Origin: Lysobacter arseniciresistens ZS79
Lineage (GTDB): Bacteria; Pseudomonadota; Gammaproteobacteria; Xanthomonadales; Xanthomonadaceae
DNA: 64,000 bases
Direction: 5' to 3'
Assembly: GCF_000768335.1 (NCBI RefSeq)
Contig: NZ_AVPT01000003.1
Span: forward strand, 62,001-126,000
The first letter of the stretch is position 1, and the number at the start of each line of letters is the position of its first letter. Below, in pieces: positions 7,740 through 17,104 of the stretch. The notes beneath the pieces were generated by a model. It saw nothing but the letters and a program-made list of their open reading frames with translations, searched no databases and had not been told where the DNA came from. A program made the translations under genes and the position numbers.

Positions 7740-9617
7740 TCAGCGCACCGCGCCGAGCAGGGTCTGGAACATGTCGTCGGCGGTCTTGATGATCTGCGCC
7801 GCGGCCTGGTAGGCCTGCTGGTAGCGCAGCAGGTCGGCGGCCTCCTCGTCGAGGTTGACGCCCGACACCGACTCGCGCTCGGCCATCACCTGGGCGTGGA
7901 TCGCGTCCTGCGCTTCGAGGCTGAGGCCGGCGTGGCGCGCCTCGCTGCCGGCGCGGCCGGTCAGCTGCGCCAGGCCGGCGGTCAGGCCGACACTGCCGCC
8001 GTCGAGGATGCCGTCGGTGTCGACCGCGGCGAGCGCGCGCGCGTTGGCGTTGTCGGACGAGCGCGGCGGGGTGGCGGTGAGGCTGAAGCGGTCGCCGGCG
8101 GCGGGGGCGCCGTCGAGTTCGAGCGACCAGCCGTCGCCGCTGACCGGCGTGCCCGGCGTCCACGCGAACGGCCCGTTGCCGTCGACCGTGTACTGGGTGG
8201 CGTCGATGAACTCGACCGTCGCGCCGGTGAAGCCGGCGAACGCGGCGGAGTCGGTGATGCGCGACGCACCGGCGCTGGCACCGCCGAGGTTGGCCGGGTC
8301 GGCGCTGGCCTGCAGCGGGCTGGCGGCGGCGATGCCGAGCGGGTCGTCGAGCACCACCTGCAGTCCGCTGGCCGCGCCGGAGGTGGGACGTAGCGAGAAC
8401 CGGTCGCCGTTGGCCGGGGTACCACCGACCACCAGTTCCACGCCGTCGACCACCAGCGGGTCGGCCGCGGTGCCGCTGCCGGTGAGCGGGACCGCCTCGC
8501 CGCTGCCGGCGCGGGTGGCGCTCCAGCTGCCGGCGTCGAAGCGCAGCACCAGGTCGTGGCCCTTGAGCGCGCCGACGTCGCCGATGCCGGCGGTCAGCGT
8601 CGCGCTGCCGGTGTTGCCGGCGTGGCGGTCCACGCGCGGCGACGGCAGCGAGAACATGTCGCTGCCCGGCGCACCGTTGTAGTCGACGCCGGCGCGCTGG
8701 GTTTCGTTGAAGCCGTGGGCGAACGCGACCGCGAGGCGGCCGAGCTCGGCGCGCATCGGGTCGAGCACGCGCTCACGGAACTCGACCAATCCGCCGACCT
8801 CGCCGCTGACCGACGACGACGGCAGCCGGATCGATCCGCCCGGGCTTTCCAGCGCGATCTGCACGCGGTCGGGGCGGTACGGGTCGCTGGCGGTCGACAG
8901 CGCCATCGACTTGTTGCCCAGCACCAGCGCCTGGCCGCCGGGCGTGAACACGTTGACCGCGCCGTTGTCCTGCTCGACCGTTTCCGCGCCGACCAGCGCG
9001 GCGAGCTTCTCGATCCGCAGCGCGCGCTGGTCGAGCAGCTCCGGTGTGGCGTTGCCGCCGGCAGCGACGATCTGCTTGTTGAGCGAGGCGATCTCGCTGG
9101 CCATCTTGTTGGCGGCCGCGACCTGCGCCTCGATACGCACGTCGACCTCGTCCTCCATGGTCGCCATCTGCGCGTCCATCGAACGCCAGCGCGCGGCGAG
9201 CTGTTCGCCCGATGCCAGCAGCTGGCTGCGCGCGGAGGTCGAGGTCGGTTCGGCCACCACGCCCTCGGCCGCGGCGAAGAACGCCGACCACGGCGCGCCG
9301 AGCCCGGTCGCCGAGTCCGACATCAGGCTGTCGACCCGCGCCGACAGCGACGACAGCTGCTGCAGCCGGCCGAGCTCGCCGCTGCTGTCGACCTGCCGTG
9401 CGAACACCAGCCCGTCGGCCAGCCGCTGCAGCCGGGCGACGTTGACGCCGGTGCCGACCGTGCTGGCGCCGAGGGTCTGGCCCGGGCGGGTCTCCAGTTC
9501 CACGCGCTGCCGGCTGTAGCCCGGCGTGGCGGCGTTGGCGACGTTGTTGCCGACGGTGGCCAGCGCGCGCTGGAAGGCGAGCAGGGCCGAGCTACCGGTG
9601 GACAGCATGCCGCTCAT
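7740..9617 (-). CDS. flgK: Flagellar hook-associated protein FlgK (HAP1)
   Basis: FlgK is the first junction protein at the distal end of the hook. The 625-residue protein starts MSGMLSTGSSALLAFQRALA, followed by the flagellar rod/hook signature VGNNVANAATPGYSRQRVEL, and ends with the conserved ESVSGVNLDEEAADLLRYQQ helix. The central part contains two beta-rich repeats with similar wording (GAPAAGDRFSL, TPANGDRFSLRP), a pattern also seen once in FlgL. Two bases separate it from flgJ, so the two are translationally linked. Confidence 0.96.
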   Translation of the reverse strand: MSGMLSTGSSALLAFQRALATVGNNVANAATPGYSRQRVELETRPGQTLGASTVGTGVNVARLQRLADGLVFARQVDSSGELGRLQQLSSLSARVDSLMSDSATGLGAPWSAFFAAAEGVVAEPTSTSARSQLLASGEQLAARWRSMDAQMATMEDEVDVRIEAQVAAANKMASEIASLNKQIVAAGGNATPELLDQRALRIEKLAALVGAETVEQDNGAVNVFTPGGQALVLGNKSMALSTASDPYRPDRVQIALESPGGSIRLPSSSVSGEVGGLVEFRERVLDPMRAELGRLAVAFAHGFNETQRAGVDYNGAPGSDMFSLPSPRVDRHAGNTGSATLTAGIGDVGALKGHDLVLRFDAGSWSATRAGSGEAVPLTGSGTAADPLVVDGVELVVGGTPANGDRFSLRPTSGAASGLQVVLDDPLGIAAASPLQASADPANLGGASAGASRITDSAAFAGFTGATVEFIDATQYTVDGNGPFAWTPGTPVSGDGWSLELDGAPAAGDRFSLTATPPRSSDNANARALAAVDTDGILDGGSVGLTAGLAQLTGRAGSEARHAGLSLEAQDAIHAQVMAERESVSGVNLDEEAADLLRYQQAYQAAAQIIKTADDMFQTLLGAVR

Positions 9618-9619
9618 GG

Positions 9620-10654
9620 TCAGCCTCGCGGAGTGGTGGGCAGGGCGGCGACGTTGCGCACGTCACGCGTCGGCATCGACGCCAGCGCGCGGTCCAGCGT
9701 CGGGCCGTTGGCAATCGCGGTGATCTTGGCCGCGTACGACGGGTCGGTCGCGTAGCCGGCGCGTTGCAGCGCGTTGGCGAAGCCGCGGGTGTCGTCGCCG
9801 GCGGCAAGCGCGTCGGCATAGCGGTCGTTGCGCATCAGCCGGGCGTAGTCGGCGAAGCTCTCGTTGATCGAACCGTAGGCGCGGAAGTCGTCGCGCTGGT
9901 CGTGGCGCACGCCGCCGACGAACTCGTGGGTGGCCGAGTTGACCTTCGCGCCGTTCCAGCCGGTGGCCTTGATGCCGAACAGGTTGTGCGAGCCGTCGCC
10001 GCCGACCAGTCGTCGGCCCCAGCCGGTCTCCAGCGCGGCCTGCGCAACCAGCGCGCGCGCCGGCACGCCCAGTTCGGCCGCGGTGCGCTGCGCGTGCGGC
10101 CAGATCGAGCGGACGAAGGCTTCCGGGCTGCTGGCGTCGATGCGTGCGTCGGGGTCGACCGGCATGGCGGGATCGGGCGATGCCGGTTCCGGCCACGACG
10201 GCGCGGCCAGCGGTGCGACCGTGCCGAGCGAGACGCCGCTGTCGCTTGGGGCGAGCGCGAGGCCGGCGGCCCCGGTCGACAACGCCATCGCCGGCGAGGC
10301 CGCCGACAACGGCATCGCCATCGGCAACTGGCGGGTCAGTGGCAGGCCGCCCGGCGTGGCGAACGTCGCCTCGACATCGCCGCCGCCCTGGCTGCGCTCG
10401 AGCTGCCGCACGATCATCGGCGCCAGCCCGAGGCCGTCGCCGCGGGCCATCTCCTTCGCGAGCTGCTGGTCGTACATCTCGCGGTACATCGTGTTGTCAC
10501 CCAGCATCGGGTCGCCGAAGCCGGTGCTGCGCATCGACTTCAGCATCATCTGCGCGAACTGCGTTTCCAGCTCGCGCGCAGCCTCGCGCAGCCGGTCCCG
10601 CGAGGGTCCGGCTGCGTGGGTGAATGGCATCGCGGTGGCGGATTGCAGGTTCAT
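9620..10654 (-). CDS. flgJ: FlgJ: rod-capping protein with peptidoglycan hydrolase domain
   Basis: FlgJ caps the growing rod in the periplasm and opens the peptidoglycan layer for it. This 344-residue form has both domains. The N-terminal rod-binding domain is at about 20-110 (ARELETQFAQMMLKSMRST, GLGLAPMIVRQLERS). The C-terminal glucosaminidase-type domain is at about 185-335 (ALVAQAALETGWGRR with the catalytic glutamate, NLFGIKA, YATDPSYAAKI). A Pro/Ala-rich linker joins them. It is exported without a Sec signal peptide, as in the family. The gene lies 9 bases after flgI. Confidence 0.95.
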   Translation of the reverse strand: MNLQSATAMPFTHAAGPSRDRLREAARELETQFAQMMLKSMRSTGFGDPMLGDNTMYREMYDQQLAKEMARGDGLGLAPMIVRQLERSQGGGDVEATFATPGGLPLTRQLPMAMPLSAASPAMALSTGAAGLALAPSDSGVSLGTVAPLAAPSWPEPASPDPAMPVDPDARIDASSPEAFVRSIWPHAQRTAAELGVPARALVAQAALETGWGRRLVGGDGSHNLFGIKATGWNGAKVNSATHEFVGGVRHDQRDDFRAYGSINESFADYARLMRNDRYADALAAGDDTRGFANALQRAGYATDPSYAAKITAIANGPTLDRALASMPTRDVRNVAALPTTPRG

Positions 10655-10663
10655 GGCCGTGGC

Positions 10664-11758
10664 TCAGATCACCTCGAGCTCGGCACGCAGGGCACCGGCG
10701 CGCTTGAGCGCCTCGAGAATCGCGACGATGTCACCCGGCGCCGCGCCGACGGCGTTGACCGCCTGCACGATCGCCTGCAGCGACGCGCCTTCCAGCACGA
10801 ACATGCGGTTGCCCGACTCGGTCACCTCGATCGACGACTGCGGCGCGACCACGGTGGCGCCGTTGCCGAACGGCGCCGGCTGGCTGACCTGCGCGCTTTC
10901 GACCACCGACACCGTGAGCGAGCCGTGCGACACCGCCGCCGGCAGCACGCTGACCTCGCCGCCCATCACGACGGTGCCGGTGCGCGCGTTGACGATCACC
11001 TTCGACGGCGCCGTGCCGGGGCTGACCTCCAGGCTTTCGAGCTGGGCGAGGAAGGCGATGCGGTTGCCGGCCGGCGGCGCGACCTCGATGGTCACGCCGT
11101 CCACCGCCTGCGCGCGGCCGGGACCGAACGCGGCGTCGATCGCCGAAACGATCCGCGCGGCGGTGGTGAAGTCGAACTCGTGCAGGTTCAGGGTGATGCT
11201 GCCGCCCGGCGCCGCACCCGGCACCGCGCGCTCGATCACGGCGCCGTTGGGGATGTTGCCGCTGTTGGGCGCGTTGACCGAGATCCGCGAACCGTCGCGG
11301 CCGGATGCACCGAAACCGCTGACGATCAGGCTGCCCTGGGCGATCGCGTAGACCTGGCCGTCGGCGCCCTTCAGCGGCGCCATCAGCAGGCTGCCGCCAC
11401 GCAGCGAGCCGGCGTTGCCGATCGACGACACGGTGATGTCGATGGTCTGGCCGGGCTTGGCGTGCGGCGGCAGCTCGGCGTGGATCGCGACCGCGGCGAC
11501 GTTCTTGAGCTGCGGGTTCACGCCCGGCGGGATGCTGACGCCGAGCTGGTCGAGCATCGTCTTCAGGCTCTGCACGGTGAACGGGGTCTGGCTGGTGCGG
11601 TCGCCGCTGCCGTCGAGGCCGACGACCAGGCCGTAGCCGACCAGCGGGTTGCCGCGGACGCCGGCCACCTGGGCCAGGTCCTTGATGCGTTCGGCCTGCG
11701 CGGCGCCGCTGGCCAGCAGCAGCGCGAGCAGGGCGAGCGAGGAGGTGATCAGGCGCAT
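10664..11758 (-). CDS. flgI: Flagellar P-ring protein FlgI
   Basis: FlgI builds the periplasmic P-ring around the rod. The 364-residue precursor begins with a Sec signal peptide ([20 protein letters not shown], cleavage likely after AQA). It continues with the highly conserved [20 protein letters not shown] and [15 protein letters not shown] blocks. The C-terminus has the [11 protein letters not shown] motif. Length is typical. It follows flgH by about 20 bases in the same operon. Confidence 0.97.
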   Translation of the reverse strand: MRLITSSLALLALLLASGAAQAERIKDLAQVAGVRGNPLVGYGLVVGLDGSGDRTSQTPFTVQSLKTMLDQLGVSIPPGVNPQLKNVAAVAIHAELPPHAKPGQTIDITVSSIGNAGSLRGGSLLMAPLKGADGQVYAIAQGSLIVSGFGASGRDGSRISVNAPNSGNIPNGAVIERAVPGAAPGGSITLNLHEFDFTTAARIVSAIDAAFGPGRAQAVDGVTIEVAPPAGNRIAFLAQLESLEVSPGTAPSKVIVNARTGTVVMGGEVSVLPAAVSHGSLTVSVVESAQVSQPAPFGNGATVVAPQSSIEVTESGNRMFVLEGASLQAIVQAVNAVGAAPGDIVAILEALKRAGALRAELEVI

Positions 11759-11778
11759 GGCGGTCGTCCTCGGCGGTG

Positions 11779-12534
11779 TCAGTAGGGGAAGGCGGCGGAG
11801 TTGAAGAACCGGCCGAGCCAGCCCATCGCGTTGGAACGTGCCAGCGTGCCGCGACCGCCATAGACGATCTGGGCATTGCCAACGCGGTCGGAGGTGATGC
11901 GGTTGTCGGGACCGATATCGGCCACCCGGACGATCCCTTGAACCTGCACCAGCTCGTCGCCCTGGTTCAGGCGCATTTGCTTCTGGCCGCTGACCAGCAG
12001 GTTGCCGTTGCCGAGTGCGCGCACCACGGTGACGGTGATCTCGCCGTCGAGCCGGTTGCTCTGCGACGAGGTGCCGGCGCCGTCGAACTCGCGCCCGGCT
12101 TCCACCTCGGCCTGCAGGATCGACTGGCCCTTGTAGGTCACCGGTACCCCGGCGATGACCGGTGCGCCGAGGCTGAAACCGCTGTCCTTGGTCACCGCGG
12201 TCTGCGCGCGGCTGGTCGAGGAGGTGCGCTCGACCAGCACGATGGTCAGCAGGTCGCCGACCTGGCGCGCCTTGTTGTCCTCGAACAGGCTCATCGAGCG
12301 GCTGCCGCCGTACGCCGCACCGCTGGCGGCGCTGGCGTAGATCGAACCGCTGGCGGCATGGCCGCCGACCGCCGGCGCCGGCTGTGCGCCGGGGTAGGCC
12401 TGGGCGGCGAGGGCCGGGTCGACGCCCGCGACCGGCACAACAGGCGCAATCGGCTCGAACGGCCGGACGTCGCCGACGAAGCTGGCGCAGCCGGCGAGGG
12501 CGAGCAGGGCGGTGGCGGCAACGAGGCGCTTCAT
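11779..12534 (-). CDS. flgH: Flagellar L-ring lipoprotein FlgH
   Basis: FlgH forms the outer-membrane L-ring. From ATG at 12534 the protein has 251 residues with a lipoprotein signal peptide [16 protein letters not shown], lipobox LAGC and lipidated cysteine at residue 16. The conserved body includes [28 protein letters not shown]-like [20 protein letters not shown], and the C-terminal [21 protein letters not shown] two codons upstream (12540) would overlap the flgG stop by four bases; the ATG is preferred because it gives a normal signal peptide. Confidence 0.95.
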   Translation of the reverse strand: MKRLVAATALLALAGCASFVGDVRPFEPIAPVVPVAGVDPALAAQAYPGAQPAPAVGGHAASGSIYASAASGAAYGGSRSMSLFEDNKARQVGDLLTIVLVERTSSTSRAQTAVTKDSGFSLGAPVIAGVPVTYKGQSILQAEVEAGREFDGAGTSSQSNRLDGEITVTVVRALGNGNLLVSGQKQMRLNQGDELVQVQGIVRVADIGPDNRITSDRVGNAQIVYGGRGTLARSNAMGWLGRFFNSAAFPY

Positions 12535-12536
12535 GG

Positions 12537-13322
12537 TCACAGGTTCTGGTTGAGGAAGCCGAGCATCTGGTCGACGGTCGAGATCGCCTTGGCGTTGGTC
12601 TCGTAGGCGCGCTGGGTCTCGATCATCGACACGAGTTCTTCGACCGTGTTGACGTTGGAGGACTCCAGTGAGCCCTGCGCGAGCAGGCCGATGCCGCCGG
12701 TGCCGGGGCCGCCGACCTGTGCCGGGCCGCTGGCGCCGGTCTCGACGAAGAGGTTGCCGCCCTTGGCCTGCAGGCCGGCGGGGTTGACGAAGTCGGCCAG
12801 GGTCAGCGCGCCGACCTGCACCGCCTCGGGCTCGCCAGCCACCTGCACGCTGACGGTGCCGTCGGCGGCGATGGTCACGCTCTGCGCGCCCTCGGGGAAC
12901 TGCAAGCCGGGTTGCACCGGATAACCGGAGTTGGTGACGAGCTCGCCGTTGGCGTTGATCTGGAAGCTGCCGTCGCGGGTGTAGGCGGGGCTGCCGTCGG
13001 GCATCAGCACCTCGAAGAAGCCGCGGCCGTTGATTGCCACGTCCAGCGCGTTACCTGTCTGCGACAGGTTGCCCTGGGTGAACTGCTTGGCGGTCGCGGC
13101 CACGCGCACGCCGGTACCGGTCGACAGGCCGGACGGCAGCTGGGTCTGCTCGCTGGACGCGCCGCCGGGCTGGCGGACGGTCTGGTACAGCAGGTCCTCG
13201 AAGCTGGCGCGGTCGCGCTTGAAGCCGGTGGTGTTGGTGTTGGCGAGGTTGTTGGAGATGACCGCCATGCGCGTCTGCTGCGCGTCGAGGCCGGTCTTGG
13301 CGATCCACAGAGCCTGGGTCAT
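12537..13322 (-). CDS. flgG: Flagellar distal rod protein FlgG
   Basis: The 261-residue distal rod subunit. It has the N-terminal rod signature ([37 protein letters not shown]) and the [20 protein letters not shown] block. The C-terminal D0 helix reads [20 protein letters not shown] followed by TVDQML. The length is that of canonical FlgG. It lies 30 bases after flgF and overlaps or abuts flgH. Confidence 0.97.
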   Translation of the reverse strand: MTQALWIAKTGLDAQQTRMAVISNNLANTNTTGFKRDRASFEDLLYQTVRQPGGASSEQTQLPSGLSTGTGVRVAATAKQFTQGNLSQTGNALDVAINGRGFFEVLMPDGSPAYTRDGSFQINANGELVTNSGYPVQPGLQFPEGAQSVTIAADGTVSVQVAGEPEAVQVGALTLADFVNPAGLQAKGGNLFVETGASGPAQVGGPGTGGIGLLAQGSLESSNVNTVEELVSMIETQRAYETNAKAISTVDQMLGFLNQNL

Positions 13323-13352
13323 GGCGGGTTACCTCTGTTAAGCGTCAGGAAA

Positions 13353-14102
13353 TCAGCGCGAGGACAGCAGGGAATTGCTGGCACGGGCGCTCTCGTCCCC
13401 GCTCTGCAAGACCCGTACCTGCATCTCGAACTGGCGCGACAGCTGGATCATCGAGACCAGCATCGCGGTGCTGTCGACGTTGCTGGACTCCAGCGCGCCG
13501 GCGGTCAGGACGTTGCCGGCAGCCGGCGGGGCGGGGTCGGCGCCGGGCGGCATCCGCATCAGGCCGTCGTCGCCACGCACCAGCTGGTCGGTGCGGGCCT
13601 CGACCACCTGCAGGCGGCCGGCCTCGGCGAGGGTGGACGGCGGCTGGCCGAGCGGGACCACCGAGATGGTGCCGTCGCCGCCGATCAGCATCGACTCGTT
13701 GGGCGGCACCGCGACCGGCGCGCCGCCCTGGTCGAGCACGGGCAGGCCGGACGCGGTGGTCAGCAGGCCGTTGGCGGTCAGCTGCAGGTTGCCGGCGCGG
13801 GTGTAGGCGACGCCGCCGTCGGGTGCCTGCACCGCCAGCCAGCGGTCCTGGTGCAGGGCGATGTCGGTGGCGTTGCCGGTCTGGTTGATCGCGCCCGGCG
13901 CCGCGCTGACGCCGAGCGTGCGGTGGCTGGCGGCCACCCGCGAGTCGAAGCCCTCGCCCTGCACCGGCGCGGCGACGGTGCCGCTGAGCGTGGCCTGGAA
14001 GCCGACCGTGTTGGCATTGGCGAGGTTGTGCGACACCGACGCCTGCGCCTTCAGCGTGGCGCTGGCGCCGGTCATCGCGACGTAGAGGGCTCTGTCGATC
14101 AT
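13353..14102 (-). CDS. flgF: Flagellar proximal rod protein FlgF
   Basis: A 249-residue proximal rod subunit of the FlgF/FlgG family. It starts MIDRALYVAMTGASATLKAQ and has the signature NLANANTVGFQATLSG. The middle block is ALHQDRWLAVQAPDGGVAYT, and the C-terminal helix reads AMLVSMIQLSRQFEMQVRVL. It is separated from flgE by a 121-base gap that holds an inverted repeat pair (14139-14211). Confidence 0.95.
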   Translation of the reverse strand: MIDRALYVAMTGASATLKAQASVSHNLANANTVGFQATLSGTVAAPVQGEGFDSRVAASHRTLGVSAAPGAINQTGNATDIALHQDRWLAVQAPDGGVAYTRAGNLQLTANGLLTTASGLPVLDQGGAPVAVPPNESMLIGGDGTISVVPLGQPPSTLAEAGRLQVVEARTDQLVRGDDGLMRMPPGADPAPPAAGNVLTAGALESSNVDSTAMLVSMIQLSRQFEMQVRVLQSGDESARASNSLLSSR

Positions 14103-14138
14103 TGGATCTCCACGGTCGGACTGAGGGTGGTGCTTGCT

Positions 14139-14211
14139 GTAGGAGCGACGTCGGTCGCGACCCGCCGAACGGCGGAGGCGATGTACAGGTCGCGACTTGC
14201 GTCGCTCCTAC
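14139..14211. repeat. Inverted pair of REP-like repeats between flgE and flgF
   Basis: Copies at 14139-14163 (GTAGGAGCGACGTCGGTCGC...) and 14188-14211 (the reverse complement of GTAGGAGCGACGCAAGTCGC plus GACC) flank a small CCGCCGAACGGCGG hairpin. They are the same family as 2154-2298. In the flgE-flgF transcript they would form one long imperfect hairpin, which could act on mRNA stability or polarity; that is inference. Confidence 0.8.
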
Positions 14212-14223
14212 AGCGTCATCCCG

Positions 14224-15444
14224 TCAGCGGATGTTGATCACCGTCTGGGTGATCTGGTCCTGGGTGGAGATCATCTGCGCGTTGGCCTGGAAGTTGCGCT
14301 GCGCGGTGATCATGTTGACCAGCTGCGCGGTCAGGTCGACGTTGCTGGCCTCCAGCGCGCCGCCCTGGACCATGCCGAACTCCGAGGTGCCGGCGGCGCC
14401 GCGCAGCGGCTGGCCGGACTCGAAGGTCTCCGCCCAGCCGTTGTCGCCCAGCGGCTGCAGGCCCTGCGGGTTGCTGAAGTTGGTCATCGCGACCTGGCCC
14501 AGCGCGGTCGACACGCCGTTGGTGTAGTTCGCGGTCACCACGCCGGTGGCCGAGACCTCGATGCCGGTCAGGCGGCCGGTGGCGTTGCCGTCCTGCACCA
14601 GGTTGGAGACGCTGAAGGATTCGCCGTACTGGGTCGAGTCGGCCAGGTCGAGGCTGACCGTGAGCGGCGCGGCGCCGTTGCCGGGGTCGTGCGCCGGCAG
14701 TGCGACGGTGCCGGTGGCCGGTACCTGCAGCGCGCCGGTGTCGGAGTACTGCAGCGTGACCGGGCCGCCGACCGCGGTGCCGTCGATCGAGGTGTGGACC
14801 TGCCACTCGTTGGCGTTGGCGGTCTTGACGAAGTGCAGCTGCTGCGTGTGCGGCGCGCCCAGAGAGTCGTACACGGTCAGCGAGGTGGTGTGGTTGTAGC
14901 TGGTCGGGTCGCTGGCGTCGAACGGGGCGGTGACCGGCACCGGGGGGTTGGCCGGCAGGTTGCTGCCGACCGAGACCTCGCCGGTCGGGCGCGGTGGCGC
15001 GTCGCCGGTGGCCAGTTGCAGGTCGCTCATGCGGCCGGTGTCGAATCCGGTACCCGAGGCGCTGGGCAGGTAGACCTGCAGGCGGTGGCCCGACGGGTTG
15101 ACCACGTAGCCGTCGCGGTCGGCGCCGAAGTTGCCGGCGCGCGAGTACACGGTGGAGCCGCCGTTGGACAGGGTGAAGAAGCCCTTGCCGCTGATTGCAA
15201 GGTCCAGCGCCTTGCCGCTGAACTCGACGTTGCCCTGCTCGAACTGCTGGGCGACCTGGTTGAGCCGGACGCCGGCGCCGATGGCGTTCTTCGACAGCCC
15301 GTAGGCCGACACCGGGAACACGTCGCCGAACTCGGCGCGCGACTGCTTGAAGCCGGTGGTGTTGGCGTTGGCGATGTTGTTGGAGGTGACGTTGAGGTCG
15401 GCGGTAGCCGCGTTCATGCCACTGAGCGAGATGCGGAAACTCAT
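14224..15444 (-). CDS. flgE: Flagellar hook protein FlgE
   Basis: The 406-residue hook subunit, polymerised to about 55 nm outside the cell. It shows the N-terminal signature (MSFRISLSGMNAATADLNVT, SNNIANANTTGFKQSRAEFG), the DLAISGKGFFTLSNGG block and the central hook domain. The C-terminal helix reads LTAQLVNMITAQRNFQANAQ then MISTQDQITQTVINIR. A single FlgE-type gene is present. The gap to flgD is 86 bases and contains a short REP-like variant. Confidence 0.97.
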   Translation of the reverse strand: MSFRISLSGMNAATADLNVTSNNIANANTTGFKQSRAEFGDVFPVSAYGLSKNAIGAGVRLNQVAQQFEQGNVEFSGKALDLAISGKGFFTLSNGGSTVYSRAGNFGADRDGYVVNPSGHRLQVYLPSASGTGFDTGRMSDLQLATGDAPPRPTGEVSVGSNLPANPPVPVTAPFDASDPTSYNHTTSLTVYDSLGAPHTQQLHFVKTANANEWQVHTSIDGTAVGGPVTLQYSDTGALQVPATGTVALPAHDPGNGAAPLTVSLDLADSTQYGESFSVSNLVQDGNATGRLTGIEVSATGVVTANYTNGVSTALGQVAMTNFSNPQGLQPLGDNGWAETFESGQPLRGAAGTSEFGMVQGGALEASNVDLTAQLVNMITAQRNFQANAQMISTQDQITQTVINIR

Positions 15445-15492
15445 GCGGGTGCTCCGGTCGGGCGGGTTCGGTGGTTGTTGCAGGTGGTTGTG

Positions 15493-15513
15493 GTAGCGGC
15501 TTCAGCCGCGATC
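15493..15513 (+). repeat. Solitary REP-like repeat variant between flgD and flgE
   Basis: GTAGCGGCTTCAGCCGCGAT is a diverged single copy of the same intergenic family, itself a short palindrome (GCGGCT/AGCCGC). It could fold as a small hairpin in the flgD-flgE message. Confidence 0.6.
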
Positions 15514-15530
15514 CGAGGTGTTGGGGCCGG

Positions 15531-16199
15531 TCAGCCGATCCGCCGCACCGCGCCCAGCGCGTGGCTGCCGAGGCCGGCGAGGTTCAGCACCAGCCCCTGC
15601 GGTTCGATCGAGACGCTGTCGATGCGGGCGGCGACACCGACCGCGAGCGATTCGCTGTCCTCGCCGCTGCCGGCGGTGGCGCGGATGCCGTAGCGGCCGG
15701 CGGCGGCCGGGTTGCCGCTGTCGTCGAGCCCGTCCCAGCGCCACGGCACGCCGCCGGCGGCATCGGCCTGGACGGTGGTGCGGCGCACGGTGGCGCCGGA
15801 GGCGTCGACGATCTCGACCTGGATGGTGCCGGCGCGGGTCGCGGCGATCTCGCCGTTGACCCCGGCGCCTGCGGCCAGCTCGACGGTGTCGGCCTCCACC
15901 AGCGCCTCGCGGCCGACCAGGGTGGCCGCGCGCAGGGTCTGGTCGGACTCCATCACCGATGCCACCGACGACAGCGCGCCCTGCATCTTGTCGATGCCCT
16001 GCACGGTCGAGAACTGCGCCAGCTGGCCGAGGAATTCGGCGTTCTGCAGCGGCTTGAGCGGGTCCTGGTTCTTGAGCTGCTCGGTCATCAGCCGCAGGAA
16101 GTCGGCCTGGCCGAGCGAGGTGTCGCGCGCGGGCGCCTGCGAGGCGAGGCCGAGCGAGCCCCACGGGTTTTCCAGGCTGGTGCCGGGGATGGCGCTCAT
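15531..16199 (-). CDS. flgD: Flagellar hook assembly scaffold FlgD
   Basis: FlgD caps the nascent hook and is discarded afterwards. The 222-residue protein contains the conserved N-terminal block (LGQADFLRLMTEQLKNQDPL then KPLQNAEFLGQLAQFSTVQG). Its C-terminal half, about 100-215, combines Tudor-like and fibronectin-like folds (PWRWDGLDDSGNPAAAGRYG). Length is typical. It follows flgC by about 27 bases. Confidence 0.96.
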   Translation of the reverse strand: MSAIPGTSLENPWGSLGLASQAPARDTSLGQADFLRLMTEQLKNQDPLKPLQNAEFLGQLAQFSTVQGIDKMQGALSSVASVMESDQTLRAATLVGREALVEADTVELAAGAGVNGEIAATRAGTIQVEIVDASGATVRRTTVQADAAGGVPWRWDGLDDSGNPAAAGRYGIRATAGSGEDSESLAVGVAARIDSVSIEPQGLVLNLAGLGSHALGAVRRIG

Positions 16200-16226
16200 G
16201 GCGTGGTGTCCTTCATGTCAGCGGGC

Positions 16227-16634
16227 TCACTTGCCCATGTTCAGCGTCGCGGTGGCCAGTTCCTTGGCGGTGTTGAACACCTCCACGTTGGCCTGGTAGC
16301 TGCGCGAGGCGGAGATCAGGTCGACCATCTGCGCGACCGGGTCGATGTCGGGCGCGTAGACGTAGCCGTCGCCGTCGGCGAGCGGGTGGCCGGGCTCGTA
16401 GCGCTTGAGCGGGGCGGCGGTGCTGTCGACCACTTCGGCCACGCGCACGCCCGACAGCGCCGGGTCGCCGGCAACCGGCGCGGCGTTGAACACCGGATGC
16501 TTGGGCTGGTAGACCGCATCGGGGTTGCCGGACACCGTGTCGGCGTTGGCGAGGTTGCTGGCGACGGTGCTCAGGCGCACCGACTGCGCGTTCATCGCGC
16601 TGCCGGCGACGTCGAAGATGGGGAGCGTGCTCAT
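16227..16634 (-). CDS. flgC: Flagellar proximal rod protein FlgC
   Basis: A 135-residue proximal rod subunit. The N-terminal signature reads FDVAGSAMNAQSVRLSTVAS then NLANADTVSGNPDAVYQPKH. The C-terminus has the conserved DPVAQMVDLISASRSYQANV and EVFNTAKELATATLNMGK. The length equals the family norm. It lies 11 bases after flgB. Confidence 0.96.
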   Translation of the reverse strand: MSTLPIFDVAGSAMNAQSVRLSTVASNLANADTVSGNPDAVYQPKHPVFNAAPVAGDPALSGVRVAEVVDSTAAPLKRYEPGHPLADGDGYVYAPDIDPVAQMVDLISASRSYQANVEVFNTAKELATATLNMGK

Positions 16635-16645
16635 CGTCGCGCCCC

Positions 16646-17014
16646 CTACTGGCCGGTGATCGCGGTCAGCATGCCGCGCACCTTGGATTCGACGAACGAC
16701 AGCGACGCGCGGTATTCCAGCGAGGCCTGCGCGAACGCGGCCTTGGCCCGCTCGCCGTCGACCGTGTTGCCGTCGAGGCTGGGCTGGATGGCGCCGGGCG
16801 CGTACTGCGCGGCGGCGACCGCGTTGTCGATCCGGTCACCGGGGCCGACCGGGCTCAGCGCGGCGTTCAGGGCCGACTGGAAGTCGAGGTCCTGCGCCTT
16901 GAAACCGGGCGTGTCGGCATTGGCGATGTTGCCGGCGAGCAGCTGCAGGCGCTGCTCGCGCAAGGCCAGCGCGGTGCCGTGGATACCGAGGAACGATGAA
17001 TCGAGCGAAGGCAT
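16646..17014 (-). CDS. flgB: Flagellar proximal rod protein FlgB
   Basis: A 122-residue proximal rod subunit, first gene of the flgBCDEFGHIJKL series. It contains the rod signature LQLLAGNIANADTPGFKAQD, the DGNTVDGERAKAAFAQASLE block and the C-terminal KVRGMLTAITGQ. The start chosen is ATG at 17014 (MPSLDSSFLG), preceded by GGAGGG at proper spacing. An upstream ATG at 17038 is rejected because it coincides with the transcription start predicted from the sigma-54 promoter at 17048-17063. Confidence 0.95.
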   Translation of the reverse strand: MPSLDSSFLGIHGTALALREQRLQLLAGNIANADTPGFKAQDLDFQSALNAALSPVGPGDRIDNAVAAAQYAPGAIQPSLDGNTVDGERAKAAFAQASLEYRASLSFVESKVRGMLTAITGQ

Positions 17015-17047
17015 GGCTGCCCTCCGGGTCTGGTTCACCCGGGATCA

Positions 17048-17063
17048 GGCAAGCGCCGTGCCA
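17048..17063 (-). promoter_or_regulatory. Sigma-54 promoter of the flgB operon
   Basis: On the minus strand TGGCACGGCGCTTGCC is an essentially perfect -24/-12 element: TGGCAC then TTGC, with GG-N10-GC spacing. Initiation is predicted near 17038, about 24 bases before the preferred flgB ATG. Confidence 0.92.
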
Positions 17064-17077
17064 CGCAGTCGATCGGG

Positions 17078-17097
17078 GCCGGGCCGGCCGGCCCGGC
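17078..17097. promoter_or_regulatory. Perfect 20-base palindrome between cheV and flgB
   Basis: GCCGGGCCGGCCGGCCCGGC equals its own reverse complement. It starts about 8 bases after the cheV stop and lies immediately upstream of the flgB sigma-54 element. It may be the cheV terminator hairpin (without a U-run) or simply a GC-rich palindrome; a regulatory role is unproven. Confidence 0.4.
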
Positions 17098-17104
17098 GCG
17101 CGCC

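Noticed and set aside
17014-17038. ATG at 17038 as start of flgB, adding eight residues
   Set aside because: It coincides with the predicted sigma-54 transcription start, and the ATG at 17014 has GGAGGG at the right distance.
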